In this document: piece after piece, positions 9,846 to 16,701 of the stretch
Position numbering within the stretch: position 1 is the first letter of the stretch
Layout of the letters: every line of letters begins with the position of its first letter
Assembly: GCA_947573925.1 (NCBI GenBank)
Contig: CANPHS010000003.1
Coordinates: 1-48,448 of the forward strand
Reading direction: 5' to 3'
DNA: 48,448 bases
From: an uncultured Enterorhabdus sp.
GTDB lineage: Bacteria; Actinomycetota; Coriobacteriia; Coriobacteriales; Eggerthellaceae
The notes under the pieces: model-generated
Database searches by the model: none
Told to the model about the DNA's origin: nothing
What the model saw: the letters and a program-made list of their open reading frames with translations, nothing else
Translations under genes and position numbers: made by a program

Positions 9846-10640
9846 TTACCCGATGGGCTCGCCTACGAAGCGCTCGGCGGTGCGCCAGGTGATGGCCTCA
9901 AACTCCTCGGGGGTGAAGGGCATCGCGGACAGCATGGCGTACTCGGTGGCGGGGCTCCACATGGGGAAGTCGCTGCCGAACATCACGCGGTCGGGCCCGT
10001 AGGCCCGCACCAGCTCCACCGTGCGCCGCGGGCCGAGGAACTCCAGGGCGCTCGAGGTGTCCACGAAGCAGTTCTCGTGCTCCAGGTACTCCAGGGCGTA
10101 GTCGAAGATGGACCAGCCGCCGAAGTGGGCCGCGTCCACCTTCAAATGAGGGAAGGTGCGCAGGATGTTCACGAGACGCCGCGGGTGCGAGTAGTCGTAG
10201 CGGTAGTCGCCCGTGTGGATGACGATGGGCAACCGCCCCTCGATGGCCTCGTACAGGCGCATGAGCCGCGGGTCGTCCATGTTCACCTTCTGCGTGTCGG
10301 GGTGAATCTTCACGCCCTTGAGGCCCAGCTCGATGGCCCGGTCGATCTCCCCCGCCACGTCCCCGTAGTCCTGGTGCATGGTGGCGAACCCGATGAACTC
10401 CGGATGCTGAAAGCACTGGTCGGCGATGAAGTTGTTGATGGTCTCCACCTGCCCCGGCGTGGTGGCCACGGAGTGCACAATGTGATGGGTGATGGGCGTG
10501 CCCTCGTCGGCCGCGAGCAGGGCCTCAGCCGACGCCACCGGAGCGGCCATGTCCACATGATAGAAATCGCCCACGGCACCGGACGCCTTCGAGGCAATCT
10601 TGCCAGGGTAAATATGGGAATGGGCATCAACGACAGCCAT
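9846..10640 (-). CDS. Amidohydrolase family protein (Amidohydro_2)
   Basis: A 264-aa TIM-barrel metal hydrolase or decarboxylase. It has the N-terminal metal motif DAHSHIYPG, the barrel segments LGLKGVKIHPDTQ and KVDAAHFGGW, and the C-terminal FGSDFPMWSP with the conserved Asp. The family (PF04909, ACMSD-related) hydrolyses or decarboxylates small carboxylates; the substrate cannot be read from the sequence. The start is supported by AAGGA 7 nt upstream. It is the last intact host gene before the prophage. Confidence 0.85.
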   Translation of the reverse strand: MAVVDAHSHIYPGKIASKASGAVGDFYHVDMAAPVASAEALLAADEGTPITHHIVHSVATTPGQVETINNFIADQCFQHPEFIGFATMHQDYGDVAGEIDRAIELGLKGVKIHPDTQKVNMDDPRLMRLYEAIEGRLPIVIHTGDYRYDYSHPRRLVNILRTFPHLKVDAAHFGGWSIFDYALEYLEHENCFVDTSSALEFLGPRRTVELVRAYGPDRVMFGSDFPMWSPATEYAMLSAMPFTPEEFEAITWRTAERFVGEPIG

Positions 10641-10757
10641 AGAGAATCCTTCGACGAGCCTGCGTGTCTTCCCTATTGTAAAGAGGCTTCTGTTTCCGGA
10701 AAATGACCAATTCGCTCATCTTGACGGCAAAACGAGTGAATGGCCCCGATTCCCTTG

Positions 10758-10886
10758 CTCGTGTGCAAAATGTGCGAATGAAGCGAGTCTTTGGAGCCAA
10801 ATGAGAGCGTCCGTGCACACTATTGTCGAATGAAGCGAGCTTTTCCAAGAACGCAACTCGCTTCATTGCAACATTTTGCACACGAG
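10758..10886. repeat. Intergenic inverted-repeat element with three related arms
   Basis: Arms 10758-10788 and 10856-10886 are 31-nt inverted repeats matching at 27 positions (core CTCGTGTGCAAAATGT ... ATGAAGCGAG). A third partial copy (TCGAATGAAGCGAGC) lies between them near 10826. It lies 118 bp upstream of the amidohydrolase start. It could be a REP-like host element or a regulator binding site. Confidence 0.7.
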
Positions 10887-10914
10887 AAGCATTTGGAGGG
10901 AAAAGACTTACTTA

Positions 10915-10949
10915 CTTGAAGAAAAACTGGCGGAGGAGGAGGGATTCGA
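10915..10949. repeat. Partial tRNA-Ser 3' end / extra att-like copy
   Basis: 35 nt identical to 11084-11118, including 22 nt of the tRNA-Ser 3' end. It is followed by unrelated sequence, so it is not a tRNA. It probably marks an older integration scar 169 bp outside the present attachment site. Confidence 0.75.
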
Positions 10950-11096
10950 TGCGCCTCCGCCTTCGGCGAATTCGCGAGACCTCGCTTCGCTCGGCCCAGA
11001 ACAGCCCACTGGGCTGTTCTGCCTTCGCAGGGTTCGAATCCCAACGTTGCTGGAACCGCGCCAAACGCGAAAAGATTCACTTGCTTGAAGAAAAAC

Positions 11097-11122
11097 TGGC
11101 GGAGGAGGAGGGATTCGAACCC
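11097..11122. other. attL: Prophage left attachment site (26-bp core)
   Basis: TGGCGGAGGAGGAGGGATTC and the next 6 nt are identical to the 3' end of tRNA-Ser at 48354-48379. The match ends exactly at the next base. This defines the integration core. An Int-arm-like TGTTGCGC lies at 11161 and a short hairpin GTCCCGG-TT-CCGGGAC at 11204, just past the integrase stop. Confidence 0.88.
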
Positions 11123-11230
11123 CTGGGAGCGACTTTCTGACCTGGGGTTACTCCGGGAAATGTTGCGCATTGCTGCGCGGTTCGGCACCGTCGGTCGCTC
11201 CCTGTCCCGGTTCCGGGACTTATGGAGGAG

Positions 11231-12349
11231 CTATGAACCGCCCATGGCCGCGTCGATGATGTCCGCGTCCCCGCGCAGGTCGGCCAGCTTCGGCTTGACG
11301 TATCGGTTGTAGGTGGTGGACGTGTCGCAGTGCCCCATCCACTTGGCCAGCCGGGCCACGTCTATGCCGGCGTTGATGCACGACGTGCCGAAGCTGTGGC
11401 GCATGGAGAACTGCGTGAGGTGCGGAAGCGGCTCGCCGTTATCGTAGCGCAGGCTCGCCCCGAACACCCGGGCGATGCGCTTGCGGGCGGTGGAGGGGCG
11501 CATCCTGGCGCCCTTGGAATCCACGACCACCGGCCCATCCCCGCCGCCCCAGGCCTCTATGCGCCGCAGGGCGTGGGAGGTCATGGGCACCGGGCGCACC
11601 GCCTTGGGGGTCTTCGGGTCTCCCAAGACCGGCTCACCCTCCCCCTGGGTGTACGCCTGCACGACCTGGATGCGGCGCTCGCCCGGGAAGACCGTCTCCC
11701 AGTCCAGTCCCAGCACCTCCTCCTTGCGCAGCCCGAAGCACAGGCCGAGCACGCACATGCGCTCCTCGGGCGTGTTGGGATAATGCTCCTCCATGAAGTC
11801 CAGCACCTTCTGTATCTCCGCGAAGGTTGACAGCCACACGCCGAAGTGGTCGTCCGGGTGCTGCGCCGCCTTGGGGTAGCTGTAGGTGAAGCCGGCGGGA
11901 TTCACGGGCATGGCGCCCATCTCAACCGCCAGGGAGAGCACCGAGGAGAGCGTCTCGCGGGCGTTGGTGGCCACCTTCTTGGAGCTGCACGAGGAGATCA
12001 TGCGCTGGATGCGCAGCCTGTCCAGGTCCTCCAGGGCCACGTCACCGAAGGCCGGCAGCAGCCTCAGGTTCAGATCCCGGTTGTATCCCTTCACCGTGGT
12101 GGGCCGCAGGGCCGCCTTCTGGGGCCAGAAGTACTCGTCCACGAACTCCCTGAACGTGATGCCGCCGTAGGACTTGCCCTGGAGCCGTTCCTTCAGCAGG
12201 AGCAGCTTGCGCTCTGCCGCCTCGGCGTCCTTCTTCCTGCGGTGCGTGGAGGTGCGCCGATCCGGCGATCCGTCCAGCCTCCTGCCCACGGTCACGTCGG
12301 CGATCCAGCCGCCCTCGGGCCGCTTCCTCACGGACATGGTACAATGCAC
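11231..12349 (-). CDS. int: Prophage tyrosine integrase
   Basis: A 372-aa tyrosine recombinase with an N-terminal arm-binding domain, a SAM-like core-binding domain (about 60-150) and a C-terminal catalytic domain. I see the first Arg (LGLCFGLRKEE), FSMRHSFGT (second Arg present; the usual first His is replaced), MGHCDTSTTY and the nucleophile Tyr in NRYVKPK. The gene lies next to attL and reads toward it, as expected for the lysogeny integrase. The tracker start is a GTG; an ATG at 12337 (SVRKRPEGGW) is an equally likely start. It catalyses insertion and excision at the tRNA-Ser 3' end. Confidence 0.92.
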   Translation of the reverse strand: MHCTMSVRKRPEGGWIADVTVGRRLDGSPDRRTSTHRRKKDAEAAERKLLLLKERLQGKSYGGITFREFVDEYFWPQKAALRPTTVKGYNRDLNLRLLPAFGDVALEDLDRLRIQRMISSCSSKKVATNARETLSSVLSLAVEMGAMPVNPAGFTYSYPKAAQHPDDHFGVWLSTFAEIQKVLDFMEEHYPNTPEERMCVLGLCFGLRKEEVLGLDWETVFPGERRIQVVQAYTQGEGEPVLGDPKTPKAVRPVPMTSHALRRIEAWGGGDGPVVVDSKGARMRPSTARKRIARVFGASLRYDNGEPLPHLTQFSMRHSFGTSCINAGIDVARLAKWMGHCDTSTTYNRYVKPKLADLRGDADIIDAAMGGS

Positions 12350-12382
12350 CTGCCTTCCGTTTATTCGGTGGGTCTACGTTGC

Positions 12383-12425
12383 GCCCCGCCCCCGTCTCGC
12401 CAAAGATCGGGCGGGGCCATTTCTA
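12383..12425. terminator. Hairpin between integrase and lysogeny module
   Basis: GCCCCGCCC ... GGGCGGGGC followed by CATTTCTATGTT on the plus strand. The T-run is weak in both directions. It is followed within 10 nt by a GCGACAC element. Confidence 0.45.
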
Positions 12426-12430
12426 TGTTC

Positions 12431-12454
12431 GCGACACTCCCCCTATGCTGAGTC
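12431..12454 (+). promoter_or_regulatory. GCGACAC element, copy 1
   Basis: GCGACACTCCCCCTATGCT. Related copies occur at 26351, 31676 and 45142. Each lies between transcription units; three of the four follow a terminator-like hairpin. A TATGCT box follows at the right distance to be a -10 element, so it may be a phage promoter. Confidence 0.45.
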
Positions 12455-12473
12455 CGTCAGATAGGAGAAGATC

Positions 12474-12572
12474 GTGAGAACGCTAGCCTTCCTTGCCTCG
12501 TGGTACATCGCCTGCATCCTCCTGGCCCTCGGAATCACCGCCGCCGGCTACCCTGTTCCACCGTTCGGATAG
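12474..12572 (+). CDS. Possible 32-aa membrane peptide
   Basis: A GTG start with AGGAG 6 nt upstream encodes VRTLAFLASWYIACILLALG and a short tail: one membrane helix. It is too short for the ORF track. It runs antisense to the last 90 nt of the minus gene 12483-13031 and lies just after the GCGACAC element. The ribosome site and the hydrophobic core are seen; expression is unproven, and the antisense overlap is a reason for doubt. Confidence 0.3.
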   Translation: MRTLAFLASWYIACILLALGITAAGYPVPPFG

Positions 12573-13031
12573 GGGCTTGACGAACGGCTTCATGACCGAG
12601 AAGAGCCCTTCGAGCATCAATCCGCCGATGAACCATGTGAACAGGCTCTGAGCCAGTCCGAGGACGCTCATCTGCCAACCCTGCGACACCCCGTAGAGCA
12701 CGTACAGGAGCCAGATGACCATAGTCAAGGCAAAAGCGGGGACGGCACGCACGAGAACCCCAACCGTCACAGCAACCGCCGTCTTTCCGTTCAACCGCGC
12801 ATCTAGCCTTTTCAACACCTTTTTCTCGTAGTCGTCCACTAGGACGCTGACAAAGGCCTTGCGATCCGTGGGGGTTTCCCTTAGGCGCCGTATTATCTCC
12901 AAATCCTTCAGGGTCGCATTGCGCCATGTAAGCTCAGACAGGATCCCCGTGCCGAGGTAACAGAGGGCACCGACGGCGAGCACTAGGGCGATGAGCCACA
13001 GGGGCAACCCACTGCCATCAAGTGAAACCAA
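12483..13031 (-). CDS. Prophage membrane protein in the lysogeny module
   Basis: A 182-aa protein with an N-terminal membrane helix (LPLWLIALVLAVGALCYLG), a cytoplasmic helical stretch rich in charge (about 35-85), then two or three more helices (about 88-145) and an acidic tail. I do not recognise the family. It begins with TTG after GGAGGTG. It sits with the lysogeny genes on the minus strand, so it is probably expressed from the prophage; such genes often serve superinfection exclusion or host fitness (inference). Confidence 0.65.
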   Translation of the reverse strand: MVSLDGSGLPLWLIALVLAVGALCYLGTGILSELTWRNATLKDLEIIRRLRETPTDRKAFVSVLVDDYEKKVLKRLDARLNGKTAVAVTVGVLVRAVPAFALTMVIWLLYVLYGVSQGWQMSVLGLAQSLFTWFIGGLMLEGLFSVMKPFVKPLSERWNRVAGGGDSEGQEDAGDVPRGKEG

Positions 13032-13062
13032 CCCGCGTCACCTCCCCACTCCATCTCTCCGG

Positions 13063-13635
13063 CTAGAACGTGAGGGAAATCGGGGCCTCGGCAACAACGT
13101 CTACTGAGGATCCGAGCACGACGAACTCCAGGTTCATGGACACGCTCTTGATCTCGTCGGTACTGGAGATGTTGGCCTGCTTCTGACTCAGCATGAACTG
13201 CGCAACCGCGCTCTTGCCCGCCTGTATCTCGGCACCGCCCACGGAATCGATGTCGAAGTCGTTGACCGCAAGCGTTCCCTGCTCCGCGATGCAGTTCACA
13301 TCCTGGCCGGTCTTATTCTCCACGACCAGGCTGAGAATGGACATGCCGGACACGTCCACATTCTCCAAGCTACCGAAGGTCACCTTCATGTCGTCACCGT
13401 CGTAGAGCACCTGGCCCTCCTGGCCCTGGGCGCCGTCCTGCGGCTCGGCCGCCTGCTCGGCCGCCTGATCGCTCGGCTGGGCTGCCGGGGCGTCACCCGA
13501 GACGAGACCGGTCACGCCGCCGTTGGTCGCCTTCTCCACGTTGGCGCCGAAGAAGAACACCCCTACTCCGCACACGATGACGAGCAACGCGATCAACACG
13601 TTGGCGAGGCATCCTTTTCCACTTCCATTTGCCAT
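13063..13635 (-). CDS. Membrane-anchored secreted protein in the lysogeny module
   Basis: A 190-aa protein with an N-terminal signal or anchor helix (CLANVLIALLVIVCGVGVFFF), a Pro/Gln/Ala-rich linker (about 45-70) and a C-terminal beta-rich, Ig-like domain (VTFGSLENVDVSGMSILSLV ...) similar in layout to the DUF4352/DUF5067 exported domains. GGAG is 6 nt upstream of the ATG. It starts 3 nt after the repressor stop, so it is co-transcribed with the repressor and expressed in lysogens. A lysogenic-conversion or exclusion role is inferred. Confidence 0.7.
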   Translation of the reverse strand: MANGSGKGCLANVLIALLVIVCGVGVFFFGANVEKATNGGVTGLVSGDAPAAQPSDQAAEQAAEPQDGAQGQEGQVLYDGDDMKVTFGSLENVDVSGMSILSLVVENKTGQDVNCIAEQGTLAVNDFDIDSVGGAEIQAGKSAVAQFMLSQKQANISSTDEIKSVSMNLEFVVLGSSVDVVAEAPISLTF

Positions 13636-13638
13636 GAC

Positions 13639-14313
13639 TTACTCCATTTCCCTCGGGGACTGGTACCAAACAATTACGCCGGGTATCTCCACGGCGTGGT
13701 CGCTGTCGCGCCTTATGATGATGTCCTCGTGCTCGGGGTTGTGGGACTCCGGCGAGAGGATCATCGTGTTCGCGGTCAGCCTGAGCCGGCGAACTATGTA
13801 GTCGGATCCGTCAACGGACGCGATCACGATGGAGTTGTCCCGCGGCTCCTTCTTCTTCGACACCACGAGGTCGCTGCCCTCGGGGAACGCCTTGTCCATG
13901 CAGTCGCCCTCGCTGGACACCACGAAGCACTCGGGGTCTGATTCCAGGATGAAGTCCGGTACCTTGACCATGGTGGCCTCGTCGTAAGTTTCCGGCTCGG
14001 TGAGCACACCGGCGTGGACGCGCCCGAGCCTGGGGGCCAGGCCCATCTTCATGCCTACAGCGGGGCGGGCGTTCTGCGGCATTGCCGGAACGGTTCCGTG
14101 TTCCTTCGCCGCGAGGCCGTAGTTCGAGGACAGGATGTCGTCCTCAACCAGGTTGAAGTACGCGCAGATGTTGCTCAGCGCCTCCTTGCGGGGCTTCGAT
14201 CCCTTGCGCCACCCGGTCACCGCGCCTGGTGTCACCTCGGCGATGCGAGCCAGGTTGTCCTGCGTGATGTCGTACTTGACCAGCAAGGCGTCTATGTTCT
14301 CTGCAACTCCCAT
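13639..14313 (-). CDS. Phage repressor, HTH_XRE plus S24 domain with altered dyad
   Basis: A 224-aa CI/LexA-type repressor. Residues about 1-65 form an XRE helix-turn-helix (YDITQDNLARIAEVTPGAVT). A linker carries the Ala-Gly cleavage-like site (GRVHAGVL). The S24 peptidase-like domain follows. Where LexA and CI have the nucleophile Ser in GDSM, this protein reads GDCM; where they have the catalytic Lys, it reads YIVRRL. Both residues of the dyad are therefore changed, so RecA-stimulated self-cleavage may be lost. Start ATG 14313 has GAGG 7 nt upstream. It is transcribed divergently from the Cro-like gene. Confidence 0.88.
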   Translation of the reverse strand: MGVAENIDALLVKYDITQDNLARIAEVTPGAVTGWRKGSKPRKEALSNICAYFNLVEDDILSSNYGLAAKEHGTVPAMPQNARPAVGMKMGLAPRLGRVHAGVLTEPETYDEATMVKVPDFILESDPECFVVSSEGDCMDKAFPEGSDLVVSKKKEPRDNSIVIASVDGSDYIVRRLRLTANTMILSPESHNPEHEDIIIRRDSDHAVEIPGVIVWYQSPREME

Positions 14314-14358
14314 GGCCAACCTCATTCATAAAATCTCAACTGATTGCTATATTCTACC

Positions 14359-14374
14359 AAGTTTTTGAAAACTT
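14359..14374. promoter_or_regulatory. Candidate repressor operator O1
   Basis: Perfect palindrome AAGTTTT-TG-AAAACTT in the repressor/Cro-like intergenic region. It sits between minus-strand TTGAGA and TAGAAT boxes that could form the repressor promoter. Confidence 0.6.
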
Positions 14375-14388
14375 TTCTCAATTTTCTC

Positions 14389-14403
14389 TTTAGTTTTTCT
14401 AAA
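14389..14403. promoter_or_regulatory. Candidate repressor operator O2
   Basis: TTTAG-TTTTT-CTAAA palindrome. It overlaps a possible plus-strand promoter (TTTAGT, 17 nt, TACGAT) of the Cro-like gene. The same sequence recurs at 14685. Confidence 0.65.
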
Positions 14404-14444
14404 CACTGTGATACGATACCTTCGGCAAAGAAAGGAGGTCACCC

Positions 14445-14684
14445 ATGCCAAAGAAGAGTTCTCTCAAGAGCTCGCAGTTCCGGGCCGCTCGCGGGGCGTC
14501 CTTGATGACCCTTGAACAAATAAAAACCGCCGCTGGCGTGGGGTCTATCAATACCTATATCGCTCATGAAGAAGAGCCTAGCGACTTCCGGTTGAGCGAG
14601 ATCGAGGGCATGTACCGCAGCATGGAAGAACCCGCAAGGACGCTTTTGCGGGATGCCGTCTGCGAAATTTTTTTGCCTTCGTAA
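14445..14684 (+). CDS. Small Cro-like DNA-binding protein
   Basis: A 79-aa protein in the position of Cro, divergent from the repressor. The basic N-terminus and the segment MTLEQIKTAAGVGSINTYIA look like a helix-turn-helix. A strong ribosome site (AAGGAGG) precedes the ATG by 6-7 nt. It is probably the early switch protein that represses the lysogeny promoter (position-based inference; no firm family match). Its stop codon overlaps operator O3. Confidence 0.7.
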   Translation: MPKKSSLKSSQFRAARGASLMTLEQIKTAAGVGSINTYIAHEEEPSDFRLSEIEGMYRSMEEPARTLLRDAVCEIFLPS

Positions 14685-14701
14685 TTTAGTTTTTCTAAAT
14701 T
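14683..14701. promoter_or_regulatory. Candidate operator O3
   Basis: AATTTAG-TTTTT-CTAAATT, with 7-bp arms; it contains the 15-nt O2 sequence in full. It lies between the Cro-like gene and the next gene, so the repressor may control the early operon at two points. Confidence 0.65.
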
Positions 14702-14734
14702 CAAGGCACCGGGAACTTTGAGAGGAGGTTGGAA

Positions 14735-14923
14735 GTGGAAGGACTGACTGGCGCGTTCATGTTCGCCGTGGTGACGATCCTGGCGAGGATCAGCTGGGAC
14801 CTGTTCTGCGTGCGGGAGTCCCTAGGAAAGGGAGAGCGTGCCAAGAAGAAGCATCCAGGCCACATTCGACGCGGCCCAGAAGGCGAATCCGCCCACGAAC
14901 TTGACGGGTCGCCAAGAGGCTAG
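14735..14923 (+). CDS. Small phage membrane protein
   Basis: A 62-aa protein with an N-terminal membrane helix (LTGAFMFAVVTILARISWDL) and a basic tail. I chose the GTG at 14735 because AGGAGG lies 6 nt upstream; the tracker TTG at 14729 abuts the ribosome site. It is the first gene after operator O3 in the early direction. Function unknown. Confidence 0.5.
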   Translation: MEGLTGAFMFAVVTILARISWDLFCVRESLGKGERAKKKHPGHIRRGPEGESAHELDGSPRG

Positions 14924-14999
14924 GTCGCGCAGCCCGCACCGGAGGTTGCGCGACGGGATTCTGGCCGCGACTGAGTACCGCGGGTTGTACCGCGAGTAG
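14838..14999 (+). CDS. Possible small basic protein overlapping the previous gene
   Basis: A GTG ORF (53 aa, PRRSIQATFDAAQKANPPTN ... EYRGLYRE) with AAGGGAG 4 nt upstream. It overlaps 86 nt of the 62-aa membrane-protein ORF in another frame. Only one of the two may be real over the overlap. The rest of 15000-15188 shows no gene. Confidence 0.25.
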   Translation: MPRRSIQATFDAAQKANPPTNLTGRQEARSRSPHRRLRDGILAATEYRGLYRE

Positions 15000-15188
15000 C
15001 GCCAGAGGGTATGTCGGGCGGCCTGCTCCATGCCGCGATTCGACCAAGGGTGTCGCCTGATTTTTACGGTCATCTGACCTGGTGTTTCTCTTCGTTGCAC
15101 CAGATCATACGCACAAAACGAAACACCCATTGAAGTAACACCGTCACGAAATCAGCACAAAGCCAGTTCAGAGAGGAGGTGACCAGAT

Positions 15189-15419
15189 ATGCCGGAGAAC
15201 GACTTCCCCGTGGAGGACAAGGCGCTGTTCGTGAAGCGATTGAACGAGGCGCTGGTCGAGTGCGGGGCCAACCGCTACGACTTCCTGCTGAGGACGCCCA
15301 TGGAGTACTTCACGGAGGGAAACCGCGAGTACGTGCGCTGCGGGAACCGCACCGCGTGCGTGAACATGGACTCGCTGCCCGCCCTGATGGGCGACGTCTA
15401 CCGCCAGGGGCTACTGTAG
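15189..15419 (+). CDS. Small early phage protein, unknown
   Basis: A 76-aa acidic protein (EDKALFVKRLNEALVECGAN, with two further Cys) and a good ribosome site (GAGAGGAGG) 8-9 nt from the ATG. No recognised domain. It ends 7 nt before the phage tRNA. Confidence 0.6.
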   Translation: MPENDFPVEDKALFVKRLNEALVECGANRYDFLLRTPMEYFTEGNREYVRCGNRTACVNMDSLPALMGDVYRQGLL

Positions 15420-15426
15420 GATACGC

Positions 15427-15502
15427 GGCCCCGTCGCCCAACGGAGAGGGCAACGGCCTCCTAAGCCGGACGGTGCGGGTTCGAGTCCCGCCGGGGCCGC
15501 CA
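15427..15502 (+). tRNA. Phage tRNA-Arg(CCT)
   Basis: A 76-nt cloverleaf: acceptor GGCCCCG/CGGGGCC, D-arm GCCC...GGGC, anticodon loop CTCCTAA (anticodon CCT, reads AGG), T-arm GCGGG-TTCGAGT-CCCGC, and encoded CCA. It lies inside the early operon. AGG is frequent in the phage genes (for example CAG AGG CAG AGG GCG AGG in the minor capsid gene) while the host genes here prefer CGC, so it may supplement decoding. Confidence 0.93.
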
Positions 15503-15510
15503 AATTTTTC

Positions 15511-15556
15511 AAATGAGTGTTACTTTCCGAGTTTTACCAGATCAGATAGGAGGAGA
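15511..15556 (+). repeat. 46-bp direct repeat, copy 1
   Basis: Identical to 17595-17640 and ends with TAGGAGGAGA as the ribosome site of the next gene. In both copies it also contains an ATG-led reading frame (MSVTFRVLPDQIGG) in frame with the downstream gene. Confidence 0.9.
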
Positions 15557-15557
15557 A

Positions 15558-15809
15558 ATGACACCTGAGAAGGTCGCCGAGGCCATGGAGGTCATGGCCG
15601 AGGCGCAGCGGGAGCCGCTTCCGCAAGGCGAGCTGCCCGTACCCTGCGACGTGCTCGTGGGGCGCGTCGGCGTCGATTACCAGACGGTGACCGTGACGCA
15701 GTGCTCAAGCCGCGTCGTGGACGCCCTGACCGACCACGGGTTCTACGTCCGCGTGTACGGGGGCGGGGCCCGGGTGGAATGGAGGGAGGGGGAATGCCGT
15801 GCGATGTGA
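15558..15809 (+). CDS. Small early phage protein, unknown
   Basis: An 83-aa protein (MTPEKVAEAMEVMAEAQREP ...) with GGAGGAGAA just upstream. The tracker start at 15513 lies in the 46-bp repeat and would add MSVTFRVLPDQIGGE; I prefer the ATG after the ribosome site. No recognised domain. It overlaps the next gene. Confidence 0.55.
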   Translation: MTPEKVAEAMEVMAEAQREPLPQGELPVPCDVLVGRVGVDYQTVTVTQCSSRVVDALTDHGFYVRVYGGGARVEWREGECRAM

Positions 15810-16021
15810 CCGAGAGCGCCACGGCGTGGCCCGTGGCCCCCGGGATGCCGCTGTACGTGACCATAAACGAGGCGGCCGAGATCACCGGGGTCTCCCGCGC
15901 CAAGCTGCGCGAGTGGGCCTACGACAAGGGCCGCCCCATCCCGCAGATGCGCCCGGGCAACAAGGTGCTGCTGCGAACCGCCGCCCTGCCCGCGTACCTG
16001 GAGGGGAGGGAGTGCCTGTGA
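15794..16021 (+). CDS. Excisionase-like HTH protein
   Basis: A 75-aa MerR/excisionase-type helix-turn-helix protein (HTH_17): YVTINEAAEITGVSRAKLRE, then a wing-like GNKVLLRTAALPAYLEG. Such proteins bend att DNA and direct excision, or act as regulators. The ATG is preceded by GGAGGGAGGGGGA and overlaps the previous gene by 16 nt. Family assignment is good; an Xis role is inferred. Confidence 0.75.
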   Translation: MPCDVTESATAWPVAPGMPLYVTINEAAEITGVSRAKLREWAYDKGRPIPQMRPGNKVLLRTAALPAYLEGRECL

Positions 16022-16266
16022 GGTGCTTCGAGATGCCGGCGCGGCGCGGGTCCAATCGCAAGCCGCGCCGGAAGGTGCACCGTCGCCCTTACGCGACCCC
16101 CGAAGTCTACCGCATCCTCAGGCCCCGCATCAAGGCCCTGGCCCGCACCGCCGCGCCTTACCTCGCCTGCCTTGCGCTGCTGCTGGCAGTGTGGGGCTAC
16201 TCGGTGGCCCTGTGGGACGTGGCCTACGGCTACGGTGCTTCGGAGGTGTCCCATGCTCAATGCTGA
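16018..16266 (+). CDS. Small membrane protein
   Basis: An 82-aa protein starting with a GTG that overlaps the previous stop. It has a highly basic N-terminus (MPARRGSNRKPRRKVHRR) and one membrane helix (APYLACLALLLAVWGYSVAL). Translationally coupled. Function unknown. Confidence 0.6.
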   Translation: MRCFEMPARRGSNRKPRRKVHRRPYATPEVYRILRPRIKALARTAAPYLACLALLLAVWGYSVALWDVAYGYGASEVSHAQC

Positions 16267-16693
16267 CGGGGTGGAGGCCGCCCTTTACGACGGTGTGACC
16301 ATGACGCCCGAGCGCCGCGTTGAGCACGCGCTCGCCTGGATCGCGGACGGCTACCCGAAGAAGTGGCTCAGGCTCGTCAACCTGTGCGAGCGGGCCATGA
16401 CGGAGGGCTGGCCCCGCATCAGGCGCGGCGACCTCTACGTGCTGGCGTCCCAGCAGGGGCTGGACATCACGCTGTGCCGGGAGTTCCGCATGGACAACAA
16501 CTTGTGGTCGGTGCTCTCGCGCTACCTGCTGATGTTCCGGCCATCCCTGGCCTCTGCCATCTTCCCCCGGTACACGCCGGAGCTTGACGAGGGGATGGAC
16601 TTCGAGGCGATGTGGCACCGCGACGTGGCGGCCACCACCTTCTTCCGCGCCCCCATGTGGATGGCGGCGGCCAAGAGGGGGCGGGCGGCGTGA
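16253..16693 (+). CDS. Early phage protein, unknown
   Basis: A 146-aa protein (MLNADGVEAALYDGVTMTPE ... LVNLCERAMTEGWPRIRRGD) with CGGAGG 6 nt from the ATG. It is helical, with no domain I can name. It lies directly before RusA, with overlap to both neighbours. Confidence 0.65.
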   Translation: MLNADGVEAALYDGVTMTPERRVEHALAWIADGYPKKWLRLVNLCERAMTEGWPRIRRGDLYVLASQQGLDITLCREFRMDNNLWSVLSRYLLMFRPSLASAIFPRYTPELDEGMDFEAMWHRDVAATTFFRAPMWMAAAKRGRAA

Positions 16694-16701
16694 GGGCGTC
16701 C

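Noticed and set aside
10928-11122. Two tRNA genes at the left end
   Set aside because: Only 22-26 nt of the tRNA 3' end are present; no anticodon arm or acceptor pairing.
10820-11188. Minus-strand 122-aa ORF across attL
   Set aside because: It runs through the att copies and tRNA fragment; no ribosome site or domain.
14822-15130. Minus-strand 102-aa ORF with a hydrophobic end
   Set aside because: Opposite to the early operon, weak ribosome site; the hydrophobic end is the complement of the plus-strand small genes.
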